10,109 nucleotides of DNA, taken from NCBI GenBank assembly GCA_035294565.1, contig DATGKR010000092.1:1-10109 (forward strand). The letters run 5' to 3'. How positions within the stretch are numbered: the stretch's first letter is position 1; every line of letters starts with the position of its first letter. The DNA is from DATGKR01 sp035294565. Lineage in GTDB: Bacteria; Actinomycetota; Acidimicrobiia; Acidimicrobiales; Palsa-688. The translations under genes were made by a program, and so were the position numbers. Shown piece by piece: positions 1-5,357 of this stretch. The notes beneath the pieces were generated by a model. It had not been told where the DNA came from and ran no database searches. It saw only the letters and a program-made list of their open reading frames with translations.

Positions 1-17
1 CCTCCGGCCAGGCGCGC

Positions 18-23
18 GACAAT
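18..23 (+). promoter_or_regulatory. Possible -10 box of a leaderless promoter for the VOC gene
   Basis: The hexamer GACAAT lies 8 nt before the ATG at 32 and fits four of the six positions of TATAAT, including the last T. No Shine-Dalgarno sequence is visible in the 31 bases available. A transcript starting at or next to the ATG is therefore plausible, but the first T of the TANNNT pattern is missing and the -35 region is cut by the window edge. Confidence 0.35.
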
Positions 24-31
24 CGCCGCCT

Positions 32-385
32 ATGCGACCACTCGGCGTCCACCATGTCTCGCTCAACGTCGCCGACGTCCCCTCGGCCCTGTCCTTCTAC
101 GTCGACCTGCTCGGCCTGAAACCACGCTCGGACAGGCCCGACTTCGGGTTCGGCGGGGCCTGGCTCGACGCCGGCGACCAGCAGGTCCACCTGATCGAAG
201 GCGAGCCTCCACCCGACCGCGGGCAGCATTTCGCCCTGGCGGTCGACGACCTCGAGGCGGTCGTGGCCGAGTTGCGCGATCAAGGACTGCAGGTCAGTGA
301 CGCCGTCCCGGTGGGCCGGAGCCTTCAGGCTTTCACCCGGGATCCGTCGGGCAACACGGTGGAGCTGCACCAGCCAGGACGTTGA
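32..385 (+). CDS. VOC-superfamily (glyoxalase/bleomycin-resistance fold) protein
   Basis: A 117-residue single-module protein of the vicinal oxygen chelate superfamily, whose members are metal-dependent isomerases, dioxygenases, epoxide-opening thiol transferases or drug-binding proteins. Visible signatures are the opening HHVSLNVADVPSALSFY at residues 7-23, QVHLIE at 51-56, HFALAVDDL at 66-74 and the closing DPSGNTVEL at 104-112. Candidate metal ligands are His8 (or His7), His53, His66 and Glu111, so the four-ligand set looks intact and favours an enzyme over a pure binding protein. The length is normal for a family member that works as a dimer. It is cytosolic, with no signal peptide. It stands alone, convergent with the DivIVA-domain gene, so context gives no substrate. 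The start is the first ATG with no visible ribosome site, compatible with leaderless translation. The exact reaction cannot be read from the sequence. Confidence 0.87.
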   Translation: MRPLGVHHVSLNVADVPSALSFYVDLLGLKPRSDRPDFGFGGAWLDAGDQQVHLIEGEPPPDRGQHFALAVDDLEAVVAELRDQGLQVSDAVPVGRSLQAFTRDPSGNTVELHQPGR

Positions 386-404
386 AACCGGCAGGCCTGG
401 CCGC

Positions 405-427
405 GTCGGGCGGATAGAAGCGCCGAC
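405..427. terminator. Possible bidirectional hairpin between convergent genes
   Basis: In the 70-bp gap between the VOC gene and the convergent DivIVA-domain gene, GTCGG (405-409) plus CG (411-412) can pair with CG (421-422) plus CCGAC (423-427). This leaves a one-base bulge at 410 and an 8-nt loop. There is no T tract on either strand. The position between two converging stop codons suits a shared terminator, but the stem is only 7 bp and such stems are common at this GC content. Confidence 0.35.
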
Positions 428-455
428 CGCGCCAGCCGAAGACGAGCCGCCGCCT

Positions 456-1283
456 TCAGCCTCCCGCTGGTTCTTCCGGCTCGCTCCCCGCGTCGCCGGC
501 GGGCAACGCCGACATGACCGGACTGTCGAGGACGCGGGTGACGTCGAGCTCCGGTTCGGACGTGTCGATCAGGGACTGGATGGCTCCGCGCAGCCGCCCG
601 AGGTCGCCGACTATCTGGGTCCGCTCGACCTGGAGTCGACGGATCGACTCCTCCGCCTCGCGCCGGGCGCTCTCGGTCTGCTCGCGCACCCGGCTGGAAA
701 CTTCGGCAGCCTCGGCGAGAATCTCCTCCGCCTTGTCCTTGGCGTCGGCGACGATCCGTTCGGCGTCCGACGTGGCGCGCCGGAGGACCTCCGCGGCGCG
801 TGCCTCGGCCTCGGCGACGATGTTGTCCGCCCGCTCGTGCCTCGCGTCGCGTTCCCGGCGGCCCTGCTCGACCAGCTCTGACAACGAGGCGCGGGCCGCC
901 TCCACGATCTCCACCGCCTGCCTCCCAGCCTCGCCCAGCTGACGTTCCGCTTCCTCGGATGCACGGCGCCGGATAGACTCGGCGTCCCGGGTGGCGAGCG
1001 CCAACGTTTCGGCCGCCCGCTCGGCGGCGCTCTGTACCGCCTCCTCGGGCAGGGACGGCCGCTCGGCCTCGAGCTCGCGGACCTTCGCCTGGAGGGCTTG
1101 GACCTGCTCAGCCCAGCTGTTGGCGAGCCTCTCCGCCTCGGCGGCACGGGCGTGGGTTTCCGCCGCCCACCGGTTGACCCTTTCGATGTACTCGTCCACC
1201 TGTACCCGGTCGTAGCCACGCACCGCGTGCGCGAACTGCGGGGCGGTGGCGGACCCGTTCGACTCCTCGGATGCGACGCTCAT
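456..1283 (-). CDS. DivIVA-domain coiled-coil protein
   Basis: A 275-residue cytoplasmic protein with the short N-terminal DivIVA-domain motif FAHAVRGYDRVQVDEYIERV (residues 17-36, with RGYDR at 22-26 and VDEYI at 29-33). After it comes a long, almost unbroken Ala/Glu/Arg-rich coiled coil (about 38-240) and an acidic, Pro/Gly-rich tail. DivIVA-family proteins assemble on curved membrane at poles and septa and position cell-wall or division machinery; Wag31 is the actinobacterial example. This protein matches only the short DivIVA motif plus coil, so it may be a paralog or another scaffold and not the main polar organiser. The start is well supported: AGAGGAG (1291-1297 read on the minus strand) sits 7 nt before the ATG. 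It is divergent from the small membrane protein and convergent with the VOC gene, so it is probably monocistronic. Confidence 0.88.
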   Translation of the reverse strand: MSVASEESNGSATAPQFAHAVRGYDRVQVDEYIERVNRWAAETHARAAEAERLANSWAEQVQALQAKVRELEAERPSLPEEAVQSAAERAAETLALATRDAESIRRRASEEAERQLGEAGRQAVEIVEAARASLSELVEQGRRERDARHERADNIVAEAEARAAEVLRRATSDAERIVADAKDKAEEILAEAAEVSSRVREQTESARREAEESIRRLQVERTQIVGDLGRLRGAIQSLIDTSEPELDVTRVLDSPVMSALPAGDAGSEPEEPAGG

Positions 1284-1329
1284 GCAGTAGCTCCTCTACC
1301 CACTACGACCGGCGGTTCCCCCGCGCAAA

Positions 1330-1335
1330 AAAATA
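1330..1335 (-). promoter_or_regulatory. Possible -10 element for the DivIVA-domain gene
   Basis: Read on the minus strand this is TATTTT, inside the only clear A/T-rich patch (seven A in a row at 1327-1333 on +) of the 99-bp divergent gap 1284-1382. It would place transcription start near 1323 and leave a leader of about 40 nt carrying the ribosome site at 1291-1297. No convincing -35 hexamer is seen upstream. The rest of the gap shows nothing else recognisable apart from the ribosome site of the + strand gene. Confidence 0.3.
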
Positions 1336-1382
1336 CCTCCGGCGAATGCTAGGAACCCGTCGCTCATGGGTAGGAGCCGTCC

Positions 1383-1652
1383 GTGGCGCTGGTAACGACG
1401 ACGTTCGAGGTGCTGGCCGTGCTTGCAGCGATGGCGGCGCTGCTGTGGTTCTCCGCCTTCGTCGAGGCCCGCCAGCTGGGGCCTGTCGCCACGGCTGATC
1501 ACCCCTACGCCGGGGACGCCGGAGCAGGCATCCCGGCTCCCGGCCCCGCCCGCGAGGCCCAAGAGGCCGACATGGCCGCGCCAGGAGCGCCAGTGGTCGG
1601 TGCGGCCGCCGCCGGGGTGGCCCAGCTCGCCGAGGTCGGCCAGGCCGCCTGA
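1383..1652 (+). CDS. Small single-pass membrane protein of unknown function
   Basis: An 89-residue protein that I do not recognise. It has one hydrophobic segment at about residues 7-27 (FEVLAVLAAMAALLWFSAFV region), then a short polar stretch with VEARQL, then an Ala/Pro/Gly-rich, slightly acidic tail without motifs or cysteines. The start is GTG, supported by TAGGAG at 1371-1376, 6 nt upstream. With no charged residue before the hydrophobic segment and an Arg just after it, the tail may be cytoplasmic, but this is weak. Reality as a gene is supported by the ribosome site, the transmembrane segment exactly at the N terminus, and a strong hairpin that begins in the stop codon. It shares a divergent intergenic region with the DivIVA-domain gene. 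A link to division or polarity is only suggested by that position. Confidence 0.65.
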   Translation: MALVTTTFEVLAVLAAMAALLWFSAFVEARQLGPVATADHPYAGDAGAGIPAPGPAREAQEADMAAPGAPVVGAAAAGVAQLAEVGQAA

Positions 1653-1678
1653 GCCTGGCTGCCCCCCGCCAGGGCTCA
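1650..1678 (+). terminator. Strong hairpin terminator starting in the stop codon of the small membrane protein
   Basis: TGAGCCTGGC (1650-1659) pairs with GCCAGGGCTCA (1668-1678), a 10-bp stem with a single bulged G, closing an 8-nt loop of mostly C. The first three bases of the stem are the TGA stop codon. No T tract follows, as is common for factor-independent stems in high-GC actinobacteria. It would insulate the next gene, whose own promoter box starts at 1717. Confidence 0.65.
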
Positions 1679-1716
1679 GCCGCGCGCCGCCTCAGCCCCG
1701 GTGACGCTTTGGGGGT

Positions 1717-1722
1717 TACTCT
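1717..1722 (+). promoter_or_regulatory. -10 box (TACTCT) of a probable leaderless promoter for the RmlC-like gene
   Basis: TACTCT fits the actinobacterial TANNNT -10 consensus and ends 6 nt before the ATG at 1729, so transcription would start at the A of the ATG. No purine-rich ribosome site lies between. The -35 region (about 1693-1699) has no recognisable TTGACA-like hexamer. Confidence 0.55.
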
Positions 1723-1728
1723 CGGCGG

Positions 1729-2280
1729 ATGGCCAAGCTGATCCCCTCCCAGGTCGTCGCCGACGTGTGGATCGTCGAACCCGAGGGCCACGGCGACGAG
1801 CGGGGACGTTTCTTCGAGACCTATCGCCGCTCGTGGTTCCCTCTCGGGCGCGAGATGGTCCAGGGGAACCGTTCCGACAAGGCGGCGGGTGCCGTGGTGG
1901 GCCTCCACTACCACCTGCATCAGGCCGACTACTGGCTCTGCCCGCGCGGCACCGCCAGGGTGGTCCTGCACGACCTGCGCGAAGGCTCCCCCACTGACGG
2001 AGCGACGGAGGTGTTCGAGATCGGCGAGGCCGACTGCCGCGGTGTCTTCATCCCGCCCGGCGTGGCCCATGGCTTCGCGTCGCTCACCGACCTGACCCTC
2101 ACCTATCTCGTCGACGCCTACTACAACCCCGACGACGAGCTCGGGGTTGCCTGGGACGACCCCGATGTAGGAGCCGACTGGGGCGTTTCCGAGCCGGTCC
2201 TCTCCGAGCGCGACCGATCGAACCCGCGCCGTCGGGACATCCCCGCCGCCAGGCGGCCGCACGCCGGCCTCCGCCGTTAG
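1729..2280 (+). CDS. RmlC-like dTDP-4-dehydrorhamnose 3,5-epimerase family protein
   Basis: A 183-residue cupin-fold nucleotide-sugar epimerase-like protein. Family signatures in order are DERGRFFETYRRSW (23-36, phosphate/nucleotide-binding N-terminal strand), VGLHYH (57-62, with His60 as candidate catalytic base), FIPPGVAHGFASL (107-119), YYNPDDELGVAWDDPDVGADW (about 131-151) and a short basic tail. The Tyr at 131/132 sits where the RmlC general acid lies. Classical RmlC has a longer loop after the His motif ending in a Q-x-K element. Here the loop is about three residues shorter and reads HQADYWL, so the active-site Lys is replaced. The family is clear, but the substrate (dTDP-4-keto sugar or another 4-ketohexose nucleotide) and even the reaction (3,5- versus 3-epimerisation) are open. 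It lies upstream of gmd on the same strand, separated by a hairpin and a promoter-like box, and would feed surface-glycan synthesis. Confidence 0.86.
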   Translation: MAKLIPSQVVADVWIVEPEGHGDERGRFFETYRRSWFPLGREMVQGNRSDKAAGAVVGLHYHLHQADYWLCPRGTARVVLHDLREGSPTDGATEVFEIGEADCRGVFIPPGVAHGFASLTDLTLTYLVDAYYNPDDELGVAWDDPDVGADWGVSEPVLSERDRSNPRRRDIPAARRPHAGLRR

Positions 2281-2298
2281 GCGCCACCGAGGGGCGCC
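2280..2298 (+). terminator. Hairpin between the RmlC-like gene and gmd
   Basis: GGCGCC (2280-2285) and GGCGCC (2293-2298) form a perfect 6-bp stem around a 7-nt loop. The stem begins with the last base of the TAG stop codon. It lies just before the gmd promoter box, so it may both end the upstream transcript and occupy the spacer or -35 side of the gmd promoter. There is no T tract. Confidence 0.5.
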
Positions 2299-2306
2299 GG
2301 AGCATC

Positions 2307-2312
2307 TAACCT
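2307..2312 (+). promoter_or_regulatory. -10 box (TAACCT) of a probable leaderless promoter for gmd
   Basis: TAACCT fits TANNNT and ends 7 nt before the ATG at 2320, with no Shine-Dalgarno sequence between. The spacing and layout match the box in front of the RmlC-like gene. This suggests that gmd is transcribed on its own even though only 39 nt separate the two genes. Confidence 0.55.
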
Positions 2313-2319
2313 CGGGCGG

Positions 2320-3288
2320 ATGGCAGCGAAGAGAGCCCTGATCACGGGCATCACCGGCCAGGACGGGTCCTATCTGGCCGAGCTGCTCCTGGGCAAGGGC
2401 TACGAGGTGATAGGCCTGCACCGCCGGAGCAGCACGGTGACCTTCGACCGTATCGACCACCTCACCGACAGGCTGACGCTCGTCGCCGCCGACCTGCTCG
2501 ACGAGGCGTCGCTTATCCGCGCGCTCCGCGAGTATCGGCCAGCCGAGGTCTACAACCTCGCCGCCCAGTCGTTCGTGCAGACCTCGTTCGGCCAGCCGAT
2601 ACTCACCGGGGAGGTCACCGCGCTGGGGGTCACCCGCATGCTCGACGCCATCCTGCTCGTCGATCCGGCCATCCGCTTCTACCAGGCGAGCTCGAGCGAG
2701 ATGTTCGGCAAGGTCGTGGAGGTACCGCAGACCGAACGCACCCCGTTCCACCCCCGCAGCCCATACGGGGTCGCCAAGGTGTACGGCCACTGGATCACGG
2801 TCAACTACCGGGAGAGCTACGGGCTGCACGCCAGCTCGGGCATCCTGTTCAACCACGAGAGCCCCCGGCGGGGTCTCGAGTTCGTCACCCGCAAGGTGAC
2901 CTTCAGCGCGGCGGCGATCAAGCTCGGCTTGCAGAAATCCGTCGCCTTGGGCAACCTCGACGCGCAGCGCGACTGGGGTTACGCCGCTGACTACGTGCAG
3001 GCCATGTGGCTGATGCTCCAGCAGGACGAGCCGGGCGACTACGTGGTGGCCACCGGCGAGACGCACTCGGTGCGGGAGCTCTGCCAGATCGCCTTCGACC
3101 AGGTCGGTCTCGACTGGGAGTCGCACGTGGTCGTCGACCAGCAGTTCTTCCGCCCGGCGGAGGTCGACCTGCTCATCGGCGACGCGTCCAAGGCCCGGGA
3201 GAAGCTGGCGTGGAAGCCGGAGGTCGGCTTCGAGCAGCTGATCCGGATGATGGTCGACGCCGACCTGCGGGCACTCAGCGAGACCTGA
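2320..3288 (+). CDS. gmd: GDP-mannose 4,6-dehydratase
   Basis: A 322-residue extended short-chain dehydrogenase that converts GDP-D-mannose to GDP-4-keto-6-deoxy-D-mannose, the branch point to GDP-fucose, GDP-rhamnose and other deoxysugars. The NADP-binding loop GITGQDGSY is at residues 10-18 (GxxGxxG glycines 10, 13, 16), followed by RRSS at 35-38. Catalytic positions are Ser125 and Glu127 in the ASSSEMFG motif and Tyr149/Lys153 in PYGVAK. The family-specific segments NYRESYGLHASSGILFNHES (162-181) and DWGYAADYVQAMW (218-230) are intact. Length is slightly shorter than the usual 340-370, trimmed at the C terminus. The enzyme is cytosolic. No GDP-4-keto-6-deoxymannose reductase or GDP-fucose synthase lies beside it, so the final sugar is not settled by this window. 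The neighbouring RmlC-like epimerase and the glycosyltransferases further right support a surface-glycan role. Confidence 0.95.
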   Translation: MAAKRALITGITGQDGSYLAELLLGKGYEVIGLHRRSSTVTFDRIDHLTDRLTLVAADLLDEASLIRALREYRPAEVYNLAAQSFVQTSFGQPILTGEVTALGVTRMLDAILLVDPAIRFYQASSSEMFGKVVEVPQTERTPFHPRSPYGVAKVYGHWITVNYRESYGLHASSGILFNHESPRRGLEFVTRKVTFSAAAIKLGLQKSVALGNLDAQRDWGYAADYVQAMWLMLQQDEPGDYVVATGETHSVRELCQIAFDQVGLDWESHVVVDQQFFRPAEVDLLIGDASKAREKLAWKPEVGFEQLIRMMVDADLRALSET

Positions 3289-3292
3289 GGAG

Positions 3293-3369
3293 GCAGGCCG
3301 CCCGAAAACAAGCCGGCCCCGAAAGCAGGCCGCCCGAAAACAAGCCGGCCCGAGAGGCAGGCCGCCCGG
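3293..3369. repeat. Intergenic 32-bp-period tandem repeat (about 2.4 copies)
   Basis: Two identical 27-bp cores (3293-3319 and 3325-3351) beginning GCAGGCCGCCCG are followed by a third partial core (3357-3369), all exactly 32 bp apart. Each full core holds the arms GGCCG and CGGCC around an A-rich centre (CCCGAAAACAAGC), so several alternative 5-bp stems can form within or between copies. It fills most of the 94-bp gap between the ends of gmd (+) and the SpoIID-like gene (-). A period of 32 is not a multiple of 3, which argues against coding. Possible roles are a two-way transcription stop or a slippage-generated intergenic repeat. Confidence 0.8.
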
Positions 3370-3382
3370 GAACCGGCGCGCG

Positions 3383-5263
3383 CTACCGGGTGAAGACGCC
3401 GATCGCCTGGCCGGACCAGCCGGCGACGGTGGTCTCGGGGTCGCCGAAGTAGGTGGCGTCGCCGAAGGTGTACACCTTGCCGGACGAGGACACGAGCAGG
3501 TATCCGCCGCCGTCGGGGGTCGGCGACACCGAGACGATGTTGTCGACCCCGCTGCCGCCGAGGGAGCCGACGAAGCCGGCGTCGCCGAAGGTGAAGATCC
3601 CGCCGTCGGCACCGACCAGCCAGTACCCCTTTCCGTCCGAGGTGGGGACGATCCCGACTATCGGGGCGTCCAGCTTCACCCCTCCCATGGACCCGTAGAA
3701 GCGGGCGTCGCCGAAGGTGAAGACCCCCCCGTCGGAGGCGACCAGCCAGTAGCCCCCGCCGTCGGGCGTCCGGGCCATGGCGACGATGGGCGCCCACAGC
3801 CGCATGCCGCCGGTCGAGCCGTAGAAGCGGGCGTCGCCGAAGCTGAAGATGCCCCCGTCGGAGGCGACCAGCCAGTAGCCGCCCGAGTCGGGCGTCGACG
3901 CCATCCCGACGACCGGTGCCCACAGCCGCAGGTTGCCGGTCGAGCCGTAGAAGTTGGCGTCGCCGAAGCTGAAGATGCCCCCGTCCCCCCCCACCAACCA
4001 GTACCCGTTGCCGTCGCCCGTCGGCGCCATGCCTATGACCGGTGCGTTCAGCGTCTGGCCGGCCATCGACCCGTAGGACGGGGCGTCGCCGAAGGGGTAC
4101 ACGGCGCCTGCGCTGCTCACGACCCAGTAGCCGCTGTCAGTTCCCGTCGGGGGGTCGTTGTTGGTTATGGCGAACCAGTCGGAATCGAGGCCCAGAGCGG
4201 CTGCGAACTGGTCGCCGGTGACGGTCTCGGTGCCGGCCGAGCCGGACAGGACCATCTGCAGGACCCTCCCGCCGAGGTCGCCGAGACCGTTGCGCTGGGT
4301 GACGGTCACCGACTGGAGCGTCCCGACCGAAGGGAAGGCGGCCTGCACCGACGAGGTTGCCACCTGGACGGTCCAGTCGTGGTTGGGGTTGGAGGGGGTG
4401 GCGTCGCCGGCGTCGACCACGGCGGGGAACACGCCACCTGCGGTGTAGCCACCGGTGGACGAGGAGTACTCGGCGAGTGCCACCTGGCTAGGCGACCCGC
4501 ACGCCGAGTCCGAACCGCATTCGAGCACCTGCCCGGCCGTCGCGGCCACAGCCGCGTTGCTGTTCGACGCGTCCCCACCTGCGTACTGGGTGGGGTCGCC
4601 GCCGTACACCTGGCAGGCGGAGGTGTCGCAGATCGGCTGGGTGCCCCCGGCGGTGTCGGCGATGGCGTAGGACCGGGCGGCAACCGCCTGCGCCTCCAAT
4701 GCCGCCTGGGGCCAGCTGGCAGGCGACTCGCGGGGGACGACCCCCTCCACGTAGTCCTCGAGCGGGACCACGTTCCACACCTCGGCGGGGCTGGCCTTGA
4801 CGACGATCGTCCCGGCGAAATAGCGCGTCGAACCGGTGGACCACGGCCCGTCGACGATGACGTCGGCGTCTCCGGTTGCGCTGACTGTCTGGTCGCTGGC
4901 GCTCCTCGACACCGTGGCGGTGGGCGAGCTGACCGTCTTGCCGTCGATGACGAGCTGGGAACCCGACGGCGCGGCGACGGTGATCGACGACGCCCCGTCG
5001 AGCTCGGTCAGGTCGACGGTCATGGTGGGCACGCTGGTGGACGCGAGCACCGTCCCGCCGTAGAAGTGGGCGAGGATCTGCTGGTAGGTCCATCCGTCGA
5101 GGGCGTAGCCGAGGGCGCCGTACTGGCCCATCCCCCGCCCGTGGCCCCAGCCGTGGCCGGTGATCGTCAGGGTCGACGGCAGGCCTCCGGCCGCGTGGGC
5201 GGGCGTGGTGGGGGCAAGCGCAACCAGGGCCGCCAACAGGGTTCCTGTCAGAAATTTTCGCAC
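3383..5263 (-). CDS. Secreted SpoIID/LytB-domain protein with C-terminal 42-residue repeats
   Basis: A 626-residue exported protein. A signal peptide (RKFLTGTLLAALVALAPTTPAHA) ends near residue 24. The SpoIID/LytB domain (about 30-370) has GHGWGHGRGMGQYG (36-49), TYQQILAHFY (59-68), VPLEDYVEGVVPRESPASWP (166-185), AQAVAARSYA (191-200) and STGGYTAG (269-276). Glu179 in the PRESP motif matches the catalytic Glu of Bacillus SpoIID, a lytic transglycosylase for stem-peptide-free glycan strands. Residues 375-626 are six repeats whose G-Y-W/L anchors fall at 378, 420, 462, 504, 546 and 587, a strict 42-residue period that suggests beta-propeller blades. Two close Cys pairs (212/217, 249/255) suit disulfides outside the cell. 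I chose the GTG at 5263 because GGAG lies 9 nt upstream and the signal peptide then begins M-R-K; a TTG at 5278 would add five residues. It follows the subtilisin gene on the same strand, with a hairpin between. Confidence 0.9.
   Translation of the reverse strand: MRKFLTGTLLAALVALAPTTPAHAAGGLPSTLTITGHGWGHGRGMGQYGALGYALDGWTYQQILAHFYGGTVLASTSVPTMTVDLTELDGASSITVAAPSGSQLVIDGKTVSSPTATVSRSASDQTVSATGDADVIVDGPWSTGSTRYFAGTIVVKASPAEVWNVVPLEDYVEGVVPRESPASWPQAALEAQAVAARSYAIADTAGGTQPICDTSACQVYGGDPTQYAGGDASNSNAAVAATAGQVLECGSDSACGSPSQVALAEYSSSTGGYTAGGVFPAVVDAGDATPSNPNHDWTVQVATSSVQAAFPSVGTLQSVTVTQRNGLGDLGGRVLQMVLSGSAGTETVTGDQFAAALGLDSDWFAITNNDPPTGTDSGYWVVSSAGAVYPFGDAPSYGSMAGQTLNAPVIGMAPTGDGNGYWLVGGDGGIFSFGDANFYGSTGNLRLWAPVVGMASTPDSGGYWLVASDGGIFSFGDARFYGSTGGMRLWAPIVAMARTPDGGGYWLVASDGGVFTFGDARFYGSMGGVKLDAPIVGIVPTSDGKGYWLVGADGGIFTFGDAGFVGSLGGSGVDNIVSVSPTPDGGGYLLVSSSGKVYTFGDATYFGDPETTVAGWSGQAIGVFTR
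3386..4141 (-). repeat. Six tandem 126-bp (42-residue) repeats in the SpoIID-like gene
   Basis: Each unit reads roughly GYWLVASDGGIFSFGDARFYGSTG, a variable link, then AP(V/I)VGMAPTPDGG. Anchors recur every 126 bp, the last unit one codon shorter. The central units are most alike (RFYGSTG, RFYGSMG) and the first and last are most diverged (GYWVVSSAG, GYLLVSSSG), typical of an array that grows and homogenises in the middle. The same family occurs in the adjacent subtilisin gene. Confidence 0.85.
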
Positions 5264-5327
5264 GCGTTCCAGCTCCAAGGTGTCCGTCCGCCCTGACGGT
5301 GGTATCGGCGGGAATCGCCGGTTCCTT

Positions 5328-5353
5328 GAGGAGGGCCAGGGCCCGCCCCCCTC
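5328..5353 (-). terminator. Hairpin just downstream of the subtilisin gene
   Basis: On the minus-strand RNA, GAGGGGGGC (5353-5345) pairs with GCCCUCCUC (5336-5328). This is a 9-bp stem with one G-U pair and an 8-nt loop, starting 4 nt after the TGA stop codon at 5358-5360. No U tract follows. It sits in the 94-bp gap before the GTG of the SpoIID-like gene, so that gene may need its own promoter or read-through. No clear -10 box for it was found between 5264 and 5327, although a second small stem (CGGCG/CGCCG) lies near 5307-5319. Confidence 0.45.
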
Positions 5354-5357
5354 GGTG

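Noticed and set aside
1352..1382. GGAACC at 1352-1357 as the -35 of an ECF sigma factor promoter for the small membrane protein
   Set aside because: At the usual 16-17 bp spacing the -10 would fall on the ribosome site and the transcript would begin inside the coding region.
3293..3369. CRISPR array reading of the 32-bp repeat
   Set aside because: The units are directly joined with only about 5 bp between the 27-bp cores, no unique spacers of 25-40 bp exist, and no cas genes are near.
1303..3612. A 769-codon minus-strand open frame
   Set aside because: It runs antisense to the RmlC-like gene and gmd and across the 32-bp repeat, whose period is not a multiple of 3. The protein is low-complexity and has no recognisable motifs. 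This is the usual third-position GC effect.
5264..5278. TTG at 5278 as start of the SpoIID-like protein
   Set aside because: It cannot be excluded, but the GTG at 5263 has GGAG 9 nt upstream and gives a standard signal peptide with positive charges next to Met. The TTG would place acidic residues at the N terminus.
4379..5296. A 305-codon + strand frame
   Set aside because: It is antisense to the SpoIID domain, whose motifs and signal peptide are clear on the minus strand. The + frame is Gly/Arg/Val-rich with no domain.
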